DNA of 64,000 bases, taken from the NCBI RefSeq assembly GCF_041435495.1, contig NZ_CP108644.1, positions 2,914,001 to 2,978,000 of the forward strand. The letters are read 5' to 3'. Within the stretch, counting starts at the first letter, position 1; every line of letters starts with the position of its first letter. The translations under genes and the position numbers were made by a program. Below the pieces are notes generated by a model that had not been told where the DNA came from, made no database searches, and saw only the letters and a list, made by a program, of their open reading frames with translations. Origin of the DNA: Streptomyces sp. NBC_01116. Lineage in GTDB: Bacteria; Actinomycetota; Actinomycetes; Streptomycetales; Streptomycetaceae. Shown in pieces: positions 8,910-16,915 of this stretch.

Positions 8910-9644
8910 TCAGCCGCGGCTTCCGTGGCTCACGGCCTGTACGCGCTCCCCACCCTCCCCGCCGTCCCCGGCATCCCTCGCGTCCTGCGCTCCGGTGAGG
9001 TAGGCGGAGACGACCACGTTCGCCGTGTAGGAGCGGGTCCTGTGGTCGTACGTTCCGCCGCAGGTGATCAGCCGCAGCTCGGCCCGGCCGTCCTCGCGGG
9101 GCCCGTACGCCTTCTGCGCGTCGAAGCGTGTCCGGGTGACGAGCTGGACGTCGTCCACGGTGAACTCCGCGACGCTGCCGTCGGTCCGGGCGACCTCGAT
9201 CCGGGCGCCCGGCTTCACCGCGCTGAGCCCGTAGAAGACCGCCGGCTTCGTGTCGGTGTCGACGTGGCCGACGAACAGGGCCGCGCCCTCCGCTCCGGGC
9301 CGGGCGCCGTCGCCGTACCAGCCGGCCGTCTTCGGCATGCCGTACGGAGGCGGGTCGATGGCCCCGTCCGGGTCGAGGCCGCGCGCGATGACGGGGGCCG
9401 AGATCCCCACGGAGGGGACCTCGACGCGTTCGGGGGCCGCCCCGTCGAGCGGTTCGTGGGCCGGGGGCAGCTCCGCCCCGAGGGGGCGGCCGACCGCGGC
9501 CACGTCGCCGGTGGTGGGGCCCGTCAGGCCGCCGAGCCCGCCGCCGGCCTCCCGGCCCCAGATCCACAGGCCGAGCAGCAGCACGGCCCAGGTCACTCCG
9601 GTGAGCAGTCGCCCGTTGCCTGCCGGGCGGTCCGGGGCTCCCAT
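8910..9644 (-). CDS. Class F sortase
   Basis: 244 residues. One N-terminal transmembrane segment (LLTGVTWAVLLLGLWIWG) is followed by an extracytoplasmic sortase domain. The catalytic triad is visible: His in LFVGHVDTD, Cys in LRLITCGG and Arg in HRTRSYTANVVV. Class F sortases are actinobacterial housekeeping-type transpeptidases whose natural substrates are mostly unknown. The gene starts 1 nt after the stop of the secreted protein upstream (TGAC-ATG), so the two form one operon and the upstream product is a candidate client or partner. Confidence 0.93.
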   Translation of the reverse strand: MGAPDRPAGNGRLLTGVTWAVLLLGLWIWGREAGGGLGGLTGPTTGDVAAVGRPLGAELPPAHEPLDGAAPERVEVPSVGISAPVIARGLDPDGAIDPPPYGMPKTAGWYGDGARPGAEGAALFVGHVDTDTKPAVFYGLSAVKPGARIEVARTDGSVAEFTVDDVQLVTRTRFDAQKAYGPREDGRAELRLITCGGTYDHRTRSYTANVVVSAYLTGAQDARDAGDGGEGGERVQAVSHGSRG

Positions 9645-9645
9645 G

Positions 9646-10212
9646 TCAGCTGCCGGCCGGGCCGCGGCGCCGGCGCGAGCTGCGCAGGGCGACGGCGACG
9701 GCCGCTACGGCGGCGAGCACGAGTCCGATCACCGCGTGCCGGGTGCCGGGGCCCTCGGCCTCGATGGCCCGTTCGGCGAGGGTGGCCGAGCCTCCGCCGC
9801 CCGCCTTGACGGGTGCGGCGGGCGAGGGGCGGTTGTGGTGGACGACGGTGAGGGTGCCGGTCGCCTTGGACCGGCCCTCCTCGCACGTCACCCAGACGTC
9901 GTAGGAGCGGGGTTCGGCGTCGTCCCGGATCCGGGCCTCGGCGAAGAGGCCCTTGTCGTCGGCGGGGCGGAAGTGGGCCTCCGAGGAGAAGGCGTCGGAG
10001 TTGCCCGTCGCCTCGCGGCCCTTGCCGCAGACGTCGACCCACAGCTCCACCTTCCCGCCGGGGGCGATGGTGGACGGGGTGACCGAGACCGTGCCGGTGC
10101 GCCGGTCGTCCTCACCGGCCGGGGCGGCCGGGGACGCCAGAGCGGCGGGGACGGGCAGGGCTATGAGTGCGGCCGCCGCTGCGGCACAGAACGTGAGGGG
10201 AATGGAACGCAT
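9646..10212 (-). CDS. Secreted protein with C-terminal membrane anchor, sortase F partner
   Basis: 188 residues. ATG at 10212 has GGAGG 6 nt upstream. A cleavable signal (LTFCAAAAAALIALPVPAALASPAA) is followed by a beta-sandwich-like domain. That domain contains two pairs of Cys candidates (WVDVCGKG, WVTCEEG) and starts TVSVTPSTIAPGGKVELWV, typical of an Ig-like fold. The C-terminus is AVIGLVLAAVAAVAVAL followed by RSSRRRR, the shape of a sorting signal, but I find no LPxTG or LAxTG pentad before it. It lies directly upstream of the class F sortase. It may be held in the membrane or processed at a non-canonical motif. The family is otherwise unknown to me. Confidence 0.85.
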   Translation of the reverse strand: MRSIPLTFCAAAAAALIALPVPAALASPAAPAGEDDRRTGTVSVTPSTIAPGGKVELWVDVCGKGREATGNSDAFSSEAHFRPADDKGLFAEARIRDDAEPRSYDVWVTCEEGRSKATGTLTVVHHNRPSPAAPVKAGGGGSATLAERAIEAEGPGTRHAVIGLVLAAVAAVAVALRSSRRRRGPAGS

Positions 10213-10388
10213 CGTGAACCTCCTACGGGAAGGTTCACGCCTGCGGCGGCGGCCCGCATCCGCAGTCCTCCATTCGAGCGACGCCCGGGAGACGTCCGGA
10301 CGACGGTTCGGACGACTGCGGATGCGGTCCGCGCAGGTCGGCGGCTGCCCGGCTGCGCGGGCCGGTTCGCCCTGCCGGTCCCGTGCGT

Positions 10389-11222
10389 CTACTTGTCCGT
10401 CTGCTTCTCCGTCTGCTTGCCCTGGTCCACCTGGTCCGGCAGGTCGATGAGGTCGACCAGGTCGGCGATGGACTCGACGACGTGCGAGGGACCGTACGGG
10501 TAGCGGTCGATGTCGGCGACGGACGTCAGCCCGGTGAGGACCAGGAAGGTCTGCATGCCCGCTTCCAGACCCGCGAGGACGTCGGTGTCCATCCGGTCGC
10601 CGATCATCGCGCTGGTCTCGCTGTGCGCGCCGATGGCGTTGAGACCGGTCCGCATCATCAGCGGGTTCGGCTTGCCCGCGAAGTACGGGTCCTTGCCGGT
10701 GGCCTTGGTGATGAGGGCGGCGACCGAACCGGTGGCGGGCAGCGGGCCCTCGGCGGACGGGCCGGTCTCGTCGGGGTTGGTGCAGATGAAGCGGGCGCCC
10801 GCGTTGATCAGCCGGATCGCCTTGGTCAGCGCCTCGAAGCTGTACGTCCGGGTCTCGCCGAGCACCACGTAGTCCGGGTCGTGGTCGGTGAGGACGTACC
10901 CGATGTCGTGGAGGGCGGTGGTGAGACCGGCCTCGCCGATGACGTACGCCGTGCCGCCGGGGCGCTGGTCGTCGAGGAACTGGGCGGTGGCGAGCGCGGA
11001 GGTCCAGATGTTCTCCACGGGCACGTCCAGGCCCATGCGCTTCAGCCGGGCGTGCAGGTCGCGCGCGGTGTAGATGGAGTTGTTGGTGAGGACCAGGAAG
11101 GGCAGCCCGGAATCCCGCAGCCGCTTGATGAAGGCATCGGCCCCGGGGATGGGCGTGCCCTCGTGGATGAGGACGCCGTCCATGTCGGTGAGCCAGGATG
11201 AGATGGGCTTGCGCTCTGCCAT
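10389..11222 (-). CDS. HAD-IIA family phosphatase (NagD-like)
   Basis: 277 residues, ATG at 11222. HAD motif I is LTDMDGVLIHEG (nucleophile Asp and acid Asp), motif II FLVLTNNS, motif III the Lys in AGKPNPLMM and motif IV MIGDRMDTDVLAG. The large C2B cap between motifs II and III is characteristic of NagD/PGP-type phosphatases. The substrate cannot be read from sequence; sugar phosphates and nucleoside monophosphates are typical. The C-terminal tail is Gln/Lys-rich (DQVDQGKQTEKQTDK). It follows the phosphodiesterase gene 75 bp downstream and may share its transcript, so a role in releasing phosphate in the phosphonate regulon is possible but unproven. Confidence 0.9.
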   Translation of the reverse strand: MAERKPISSWLTDMDGVLIHEGTPIPGADAFIKRLRDSGLPFLVLTNNSIYTARDLHARLKRMGLDVPVENIWTSALATAQFLDDQRPGGTAYVIGEAGLTTALHDIGYVLTDHDPDYVVLGETRTYSFEALTKAIRLINAGARFICTNPDETGPSAEGPLPATGSVAALITKATGKDPYFAGKPNPLMMRTGLNAIGAHSETSAMIGDRMDTDVLAGLEAGMQTFLVLTGLTSVADIDRYPYGPSHVVESIADLVDLIDLPDQVDQGKQTEKQTDK

Positions 11223-11296
11223 GTGTCGGGACTCCTGCCGTACGCACTGCGTGCTGGGGGTGCCCGGACCACGCCGTCCCGGCACCCCCAGCATAA

Positions 11297-12838
11297 TTAA
11301 GCCGCCGTGATCTTGACCCCGTCGATCACCCAGTACCAGTTGTTGCTGCCGGTGTAGTGGAACCGGAAGCTGACGTTGGCGGCTCCGGACGGGACGTCCA
11401 GGGTGAGCGACTGGGGCTGCGAGATCACGTCGGACGTGTAGCGCTTCACCTCGACGGGCGTTCCGCCGTTCCAGGAGGCGAGGATGCGGGCGCTCTGACT
11501 GCCCTCCTGCCGGTAGTGCGTGGTGAGGCCGAGCGTGACGGTGGACCTGCCGCCGACCGCGTACGCCGGGGTGACGAGCGTGGAGTCGTACGGTCCCGAG
11601 GACGTCTTGTCGTCCCACTCGTCGGAGTCGGCGACCGCGAAGATCCCGCGCGAGCGGACGTTCAGCTCACGGGACTGGTCGCGCTGGCTGCGGCTCCAGA
11701 ACTCGTCGGTGGCGAAGGACCAGCCGCGCCACTCGGCCACACCCCCGGTGCCCATCGCGGAGTTCACGACCGACCAGCCGCTGGGCGCGGTGTGGGTCCA
11801 GCCGAGGACGCCGACCGGGATGCCGGTCTCGTCGGCGCGGGCGGCGAGGGAGGGGTACAGGGCCTCGAACGGGTCGGTGGAGCGCTCCTGGACCGGCTTG
11901 CCGTCCAGGCCCCAGGCGGGGTCGGGTGTGATGCCGAGCTGCTTGAAGACGGTGGCGGCGACGTCCACGAGGCGGGTGTCGGCGGGGCGTGCGCCGGCCG
12001 CGATGCCGGGCCCCTGGGCGAGGACGAAGGTGCGCCGCTCCTCGATGGCGCTGCCGCCGTGGCCGCCGGAGTCGGTGTGGCCGTGGTCGGTGGTGACGAT
12101 GACGGTCCAGCGTTCGGTGGAGTAGGAGGGGCGGGTCCTGATCGCGGCCAGGAGGCGGCCGAGGTAGCCGTCCTGGACGTCGATCGCCGCACGGTACGCG
12201 GCGCTGGCGGCACCGGAGTTGTGGCCGGCGATGTCGGTCTGGCCGAAGTAGACGAACAGGACGTCCGGGTTCTGGTTCCGGAGGACCGACTCGGTCTCGG
12301 CGGCGATGGTGGCGTCGTGACCGGTGTAGCCGTCGGCGTCGCCGTCGAGGACGAGCTTGGCGTCGGCGCCCGGGGTGACGGTGCCCTGGGCGTCCAGCGG
12401 CTTCCAGTCGACGGCGGCGTAGGTGGAGAGCTGGGGGCGGACCTGGGCGAGGCGGGCGAGGAAGCCGGGGTACTTCCCGTAGTTCTTCCCGGCGAAGGAG
12501 TTCTCCTTGACGCCGTGCTTGTCGGGCCAGACGCCGGTGGCGATGGTCGACCAGCCCGGGCCGGAGGAGGTGGCGGCCATCGGGTTGGCGTACAGCAGCG
12601 AGGTGCCGTACGTCCCGTTCGCCATCATCGACTTGAGGTGCGGGGCCTTGGCGGCGTCGATGACGTCGTGGCGCAGCCCGTCCATGCCGACGACGAGCAC
12701 CTTGTCCTTGCTGGTGCCGTCGGGGAGGGCGGGCGCGGCGTACGCGGGGGCGGCGGTGAGGGGGCCGCCGACGGCGGCGGCCGTGGCCGCGGCGGCGGTG
12801 GTGGCGAGCACGGAGCGACGGGACAGGGACCGGGACAC
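11297..12838 (-). CDS. Tat-exported alkaline phosphatase-superfamily phosphodiesterase with C-terminal binding domain
   Basis: 513 residues. GTG at 12838 has AGGAGG 5 nt upstream. The N-terminus SRRSVLATTAAAATAAAVGG is a twin-arginine signal. The catalytic domain is of the nucleotide pyrophosphatase/phosphodiesterase type. VVGMDGLRHD gives the first metal Asp and SSGPGWSTIATGVWPDKHGV the Thr/Ser nucleophile region. FGQTDIAGHNSG and VTTDHGHTDSGGHGG give the remaining Asp/His metal ligands. The last 130 residues form a beta-sandwich-like module ending NNWYWVIDGVKI. The phosphonoacetate hydrolase PhnA belongs to the same superfamily. A 16-bp motif upstream is identical to one upstream of the phosphonate catabolic operon, so I infer it releases phosphonate or phosphate from conjugates outside the cell. 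Confidence 0.85.
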   Translation of the reverse strand: MSRSLSRRSVLATTAAAATAAAVGGPLTAAPAYAAPALPDGTSKDKVLVVGMDGLRHDVIDAAKAPHLKSMMANGTYGTSLLYANPMAATSSGPGWSTIATGVWPDKHGVKENSFAGKNYGKYPGFLARLAQVRPQLSTYAAVDWKPLDAQGTVTPGADAKLVLDGDADGYTGHDATIAAETESVLRNQNPDVLFVYFGQTDIAGHNSGAASAAYRAAIDVQDGYLGRLLAAIRTRPSYSTERWTVIVTTDHGHTDSGGHGGSAIEERRTFVLAQGPGIAAGARPADTRLVDVAATVFKQLGITPDPAWGLDGKPVQERSTDPFEALYPSLAARADETGIPVGVLGWTHTAPSGWSVVNSAMGTGGVAEWRGWSFATDEFWSRSQRDQSRELNVRSRGIFAVADSDEWDDKTSSGPYDSTLVTPAYAVGGRSTVTLGLTTHYRQEGSQSARILASWNGGTPVEVKRYTSDVISQPQSLTLDVPSGAANVSFRFHYTGSNNWYWVIDGVKITAA

Positions 12839-12865
12839 GTGATCCTCCTGGGCGGGGCGGAGCGG

Positions 12866-12895
12866 GTCGGAGCGGTGCGGGTCGGAGCGGTGCGG
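12866..12895. repeat. Two 15-bp tandem repeats
   Basis: GTCGGAGCGGTGCGG occurs twice in direct succession, followed by a partial third copy (GTCGG). It lies between the phosphodiesterase start and its putative operator, that is, in the 5' leader. Confidence 0.8.
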
Positions 12896-12955
12896 GTCGG
12901 GCTGGGCTGGGCTGGAGCGTGAACTGCCTTCTGTGCCTTTGGCCTTCTGGCCTTC

Positions 12956-12971
12956 TGGACCAGACCCGTTA
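12956..12971. promoter_or_regulatory. Operator-like site upstream of the phosphodiesterase gene
   Basis: TGGACCAGACCCGTTA is identical over 16 nt to 20146-20161. The core GGACCAGACC is a pseudo-palindrome of the GGNCNNGNCC type expected for GntR/HutC regulators. It lies 118 bp upstream of the minus-strand phosphodiesterase start. The GntR protein at 20215-20985 is the obvious candidate ligand. Confidence 0.65.
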
Positions 12972-13035
12972 CCTTTGTGAGACAACCGGGCCGGGTCCAG
13001 ACCTTCGCAGGAATCCGTGGCGGGGAGGTGGCCGG

Positions 13036-14118
13036 TCAGCTTCCGGTGGCCGACTTCCAGGCGTCGATGTACGTGTCCAGGTTGGCGCCGATGTCCGCCC
13101 AGTCGGGCTCGAAGATCTCCACGCCCTCCATCAGCCCGGCCAGTTCGACGGCGTTGGCGTCGGTGGCCTCGATGTCCTTGCGGGCGGTGAAGCCTCCGCC
13201 GACGGCGCTGACGTCGCGCTGGGCCTGCTCGGAGAGCATGAAGTCGAGCAGCTTCTTGCCGTTCTCGCTGTGCGGGGCCTTCGCGACGAGGCCGGCGGCG
13301 TACGGCAGGGCGAAGCTGGTGGGCTTCCCGTCGCCCTTGGCGGGGAACCAGATGCCGAGGTTGGGCATGTCCTTGGACTGCGCGAAGTTCATCTGGACGT
13401 CCCCGTTGGCGGCGAGGAGCTCCCCCTTGTCGACCTTGGGGGCGAGCTTGCCGGTGGAGGCGGACGGGCCGACGTTGTTCGTCTGGAGCTTCTTCAGGTA
13501 CGCCATGGCCGGCTCCTGCCCGCCGAAGTCGTGCATGGCCTTGATGAGGACGGCGGTACCGTCGCCGGCGACACCGGGGGTGGAGTACTGGACCTTCTCC
13601 TTGTACGCGGGGTCGAGCAGGTCCTCCCAGGTCCTGGGCGGGTTCTTCAGCTCCTTCGTGTTGTGGATGAACCCGAAGTAGTTGTTGACGACGGAGGTCC
13701 ACTTCCCGTCGGCCGCCCGGTCGGCGCCGTCGACCTGGTCGGCGCCCTTCGGCTCGTACGCGGTGAGGAGGCCCTTGGCGTCGGCCTGCTGGATGAAGGG
13801 CGGCAGGGTGACGAGCACGTCGGCCTGGGTGTTGGACTTCTCGCGGAGGGCACGCTGCACCATCTCGCCGGAGCCTCCCTCCACGTACTTCACCTCGATG
13901 CCGGTCTTCTTCTCGAAGTCCTTGAAGACCTTGTCGTACCAGCCGTCGCCGTTCTCGCCCTTGAGGCCGTCGGCGCTGTAGACGGTGACGGACTTCTCGT
14001 CGGACGCGGCGGAGGATCCGCCGCAGGCGGTGAGGGTGGTGACGGCGGCGAGGCCGGCCAGGGGGAGGGCGAGGGCACGTGCCCGGTTGCGGTTGCGGAT
14101 GCGGGTTCGGTTGCGCAT
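13036..14118 (-). CDS. ABC transporter substrate-binding lipoprotein (2-aminoethylphosphonate type)
   Basis: 360 residues. ATG at 14118 has GGAG about 9 nt upstream. A basic N-terminus leads into LALPLAGLAAVTTLTAC, a lipobox. The mature part is a family 1/PhnS-like binding protein: VTVYSADGLKGENGDGWYDK, then VKYVEGGSGEMVQRALREK and WTSVVNNYFGFIHNTKEL. It would capture the phosphonate for import by the permeases encoded just upstream. It is the last gene of the phosphonate operon and lies downstream of the IS481 insertion, so its expression may be reduced or driven from within the IS. The AEP assignment rests on neighbouring phosphonatase and oxidoreductase genes. Confidence 0.85.
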   Translation of the reverse strand: MRNRTRIRNRNRARALALPLAGLAAVTTLTACGGSSAASDEKSVTVYSADGLKGENGDGWYDKVFKDFEKKTGIEVKYVEGGSGEMVQRALREKSNTQADVLVTLPPFIQQADAKGLLTAYEPKGADQVDGADRAADGKWTSVVNNYFGFIHNTKELKNPPRTWEDLLDPAYKEKVQYSTPGVAGDGTAVLIKAMHDFGGQEPAMAYLKKLQTNNVGPSASTGKLAPKVDKGELLAANGDVQMNFAQSKDMPNLGIWFPAKGDGKPTSFALPYAAGLVAKAPHSENGKKLLDFMLSEQAQRDVSAVGGGFTARKDIEATDANAVELAGLMEGVEIFEPDWADIGANLDTYIDAWKSATGS

Positions 14119-14150
14119 GGGGTTTCTCCAGGGGGAGTACGGGGCGGGGA

Positions 14151-14948
14151 TCAGCGGTAGGAGGCGCGGGTCCGGATGCGGGAGACGGCGGCCAGGACGA
14201 GGAGCGTCGTCGCCATCAGGACCACGGCGAGGGCGGCGCCGGTGAAGAGCGAGCCCCGGTCGGTGGCGGCGAAGATCTGCACCGGCAGCGGGGTCCAGTC
14301 CGGCGGGTAGAGCATCATCGTGGCGCTCAACTCCCCCATGGACAGGGCGAAGCAGAGCCCGGCGGCCGAGGTGAGCGAGGGCAGCAGGAGCGGCAGCCGG
14401 ATCCGCCACAGGACCCGGGCGGGGCTCGCCCCGAGGCCGGCGGCGGCCTGTTCGTACACCGGATCCATGCGCCGGATCGCGGCGGCGACCGACTGGTAGG
14501 CGAAGGCGGTGACCAGGACGGTGTGGGCGAGGATCACGATCCAGCGCGTTCCGTTGAGCAGCACGGGCGGCCGGCTGTAGGCCACCAGCACCGCGAGGCC
14601 CACGACCACCGAGGGCACGGCGACCGGCAGGATGAACAGGGCGTCCAGGAGCCGCTTCCCGCGCTTGCGGAGAGAGGCGGCGGCGAGAGCGGCCCAGCCG
14701 CCGAGGACGAGCGCCAGCACGCTCGCGGCCACGGCCGTGACCAGGCTGGTGGTCAGCGCCTGGAGGGAGTCGCCGCTCGTCGCGGCGGAGTAGCGCTCGA
14801 CCGTGGGTCCGGAGGGGAAGGCGCCGGACCAGTTGGTGGCGAGGGACGCGGCCAGGATGACGAGCAGCGGCACCGCGAACAGAGGGACGAAGAGGAGGAG
14901 GAAGACGGCCCAGGTGGCCCACTTCCCGGCCCGGCTATGCACCAGCAC
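14151..14948 (-). CDS. ABC transporter permease 2 (2-aminoethylphosphonate type)
   Basis: 265 residues. The start is GTG at 14948 (or GTG at 14942); both overlap the end of permease 1, whose TAG is at 14935-14937, so translation is coupled. About six transmembrane segments are visible. The inner-membrane component signature with the EAA loop is EQAAAGLGASPARVLWRIRLPLLLP. It pairs with permease 1 and the ATPase encoded upstream. It is intact, but its partner subunit is disrupted by the insertion element. Confidence 0.88.
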   Translation of the reverse strand: MLVHSRAGKWATWAVFLLLFVPLFAVPLLVILAASLATNWSGAFPSGPTVERYSAATSGDSLQALTTSLVTAVAASVLALVLGGWAALAAASLRKRGKRLLDALFILPVAVPSVVVGLAVLVAYSRPPVLLNGTRWIVILAHTVLVTAFAYQSVAAAIRRMDPVYEQAAAGLGASPARVLWRIRLPLLLPSLTSAAGLCFALSMGELSATMMLYPPDWTPLPVQIFAATDRGSLFTGAALAVVLMATTLLVLAAVSRIRTRASYR

Positions 14949-15837
14949 GACGGCTCACCACCCGGTAGAGGCTGTAGAGGCCCACGGAGACCGCGATGTT
15001 GACGACGGCGACGACGCAGGCGGCCGGGTAGTCCGACTCCAGGATCGCCTTGCTGTAGACGAGCATCGGCAGCGTCGTCACGTCCTTCGCCCCGGTGAAC
15101 AGGACGATCCCGAACTCGTTGAGGCACATCACCAGGACGAGGCTGCCGCCCGCCGCGAGGGCCGGGAGCGCCTCGGGCAGGATGACCTGCCGGATGATCC
15201 GGACGGGCCCTGCGCCGAGCGAGGAGGCGACCTCCAGCTGACCGGTGTCGAGCTGGGAGAACGCGGCGAGCAGCGGGCGCATCACGAACGGGGTGAAGTA
15301 GGTGATCTCGGCGAGCAGGACGCCCCAGGGGGTGGTCAGGAAGTGGAAGGGCCCCTCTGCCGCCCCGGTGAAGTCGGTCCAGAGCCCGTTGGCCATCCCG
15401 ACGGAGCCGTAGATGAACAGCAGGGCGAGCGTGATGAGGAAGGACGGGAAGGAGAGGAACACGTCGATGAACCGGGCGACCGCCTTCCCGCCGGGGAACG
15501 GGACGAACGCGATGACCAGCGCGAGCACGAACCCGAGGACGAGGCATCCCACGGTCGAGCCGACGGCGAGCCACACGGTGGTGGTGAGCGCGTCGCGGAA
15601 GACCTCGGAGGCGAAGACGTCGGCGTACGGGTCGAGCGAGACGCCGCCCTCGTCGGGGGTGACGGACTGCTGGACGACGAGGGCCAGCGGGTAGAGGAAC
15701 GCGAGCGCGAGGACGGCGACGGGCGGCAGCGCCCAGACCCAGGCGGGGACGGAACGGGTCCGCGCGGGGGCGGGGCCGGGGACGGGGCCGGGTTGCCCGG
15801 AACCTGTCGTCCGCTTCCGGTCGAGGACGGCACTAGC
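14935..15837 (-). pseudogene. ABC transporter permease 1, separated from its start by IS481
   Basis: The permease body is intact from SAVLDRKR to the C-terminus VVSRRAGA. It has six or so transmembrane segments and the EAA loop EVASSLGAGPVRIIRQVILP. Its start lies across the element. Removing 15838-16909 and one copy of the duplication restores GTG GCT AGT GCC GTC CTC GAC CGG, an in-frame start at 16916-16918 overlapping the ATPase stop by 8 nt. In the present arrangement that GTG reads into the IS and stops after about 22 codons, at 16853. The permease frame stays open leftward into IS sequence up to an ATG at 16086, so a hybrid protein is formally possible. That ATG lies inside the transposase gene, has no evident ribosome-binding site and would add about 83 foreign residues. 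Confidence 0.85.
15832..15837. repeat. Target-site duplication of the IS481 element, left copy
   Basis: ACTAGC, repeated at 16910-16915. It fits the NCTAGN target reported for IS481. Confidence 0.9.
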
Positions 15838-16786
15838 TGTATTGCCCAGTGAGGTTGGGGACGCGGCTGGCGGGTGGTTTGCCTGCGAGTGCGGTGTGTC
15901 CGCGGTGGTGATTGTAGGTGTGCAGCCAGGCAGGGTAGGCGTCGCGTCGTTCCTGTTCTGACCGGTAGGCGCGGGCGTAGGCCCACTCGTCCAGGAGCGT
16001 GCGATTGAGGCGTTCGACCTTGCCGTTGGTCTGGGGCCGGTAGGGCCGGGTTCGCTTGTGGGTGATCCCGGCCGCCGCCAGCACATCGCGCCAGGCGTGG
16101 GACTTGTAGCAGGCGCCGTTATCGGTCAGGACCCGCTCGACGGTGATCCCGACGCTGGTGAAGTAGGCGTGTGCACGTGTCCAGAAGGCGGTGGCGGTCT
16201 CCTTCTTCTCGTCGGCGTGGATCTCGCTGTAGGCGAGGCGGGAGTGGTCGTCGACGGCGGTGTGGATGTAGCTGTAGCCGGCGTTCTTGCGATTCTTGCG
16301 GCCGGCCTGGCGGCCGAGGGTCTTGTGGCCGCCGCCGTCGGGGATGTTTCCCAGCTTCTTGATGTCGACGTGGACGAGTTCGCCGGGCCGGTCGCGTTCG
16401 TAGCGGCGTATGACGGTCCCGGTGACCCGGTCGAGGTGTGCGAGGCGGGCCAGGCCGAAGCGGGTCAGCACGCGATGGACGGTGGAGGCGGGCAGGTTCA
16501 GCAGGCCCGCGATGCGAGCCGGCCCCCAGCGGCGGGTAATGCGGACCTTGATGATCCGGCGTTCGGTGCGGGTCGGGGTGCGGCGGGGGCTGCGGTGCGG
16601 ACGGCAGGAACGGTCGCTCATGCCGGCCTGGCCCATGGCCCGGTAGCGGGCGGCCCACCGCTGGGCAGTGGTGGGCGAGACCTGGAAGCGTTCGGCGGCC
16701 CGGCGCAGAGGCCAGCCGTCCTCGACCACGCAGCGGGCCAGACGCAGGCGTCCGGTCTCGGTCAAGGGTGCATTACGGTGGGGCAT
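15833..16786 (-). CDS. IS481-family transposase
   Basis: 317 residues. ATG at 16786 (MPHRNAPLTETGRLRLARC) has GAAGG upstream and the usual IS481 N-terminus; an upstream frame to 16828 is not needed. An N-terminal helix-turn-helix pair (WPLRRAAERFQVSPTTAQRW and a second around RRWGPARIAGLLNLPASTVHRVL) precedes an rve integrase core. The core has DDE residues in LVHVDIKKLG, RVLTDNGACY and RPQTNGKVERLNRTL. The last codons are CAA TAC AGC TAG. The final Ser codon spans the IS boundary, and the TAG lies entirely in the target duplication, so the insertion site supplies the stop codon. Confidence 0.96.
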   Translation of the reverse strand: MPHRNAPLTETGRLRLARCVVEDGWPLRRAAERFQVSPTTAQRWAARYRAMGQAGMSDRSCRPHRSPRRTPTRTERRIIKVRITRRWGPARIAGLLNLPASTVHRVLTRFGLARLAHLDRVTGTVIRRYERDRPGELVHVDIKKLGNIPDGGGHKTLGRQAGRKNRKNAGYSYIHTAVDDHSRLAYSEIHADEKKETATAFWTRAHAYFTSVGITVERVLTDNGACYKSHAWRDVLAAAGITHKRTRPYRPQTNGKVERLNRTLLDEWAYARAYRSEQERRDAYPAWLHTYNHHRGHTALAGKPPASRVPNLTGQYS

Positions 16787-16909
16787 GAGGGCCTTCTGAT
16801 CGTTTGGTGGAGATGTCGCAATCCACACCGAACCCGGAAGGTCCTCACCCGTTCAAGACCCCTCAGCCGAGACCTGCCTCACCCGTCCACAACCTCCCTG
16901 GACAGAACA
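15838..16909. mobile_element. IS481-family insertion sequence, 1072 bp, complete
   Basis: The ends are imperfect inverted repeats. The left end starts TGTATTGCCCAGTGAGGTTG (15838 on) and the right end, read inward on the minus strand, starts TGTTCTGTCCAGGGAGGTTG (16909 down). The first 26 bp match at all but five positions. It is flanked by the direct duplication ACTAGC. One transposase fills it. The intact ends, duplication and full-length transposase suggest a fairly recent, possibly still active insertion. It sits between the ABC ATPase and permease 1 genes of the phosphonate operon, in the same orientation as the operon. Confidence 0.95.
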
Positions 16910-16915
16910 ACTAGC
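16910..16915. repeat. Target-site duplication of the IS481 element, right copy
   Basis: ACTAGC, matching 15832-15837. Its CTA (16911-16913) is also the TAG stop codon of the ABC ATPase on the minus strand. Confidence 0.9.

Noticed and set aside
14935..16086. Permease 1 as an intact 383-residue gene starting at 16086
   Set aside because: The extra N-terminus is translated from IS481 DNA in another frame of the transposase. The IS boundaries and restored GTG show the true start has been displaced.
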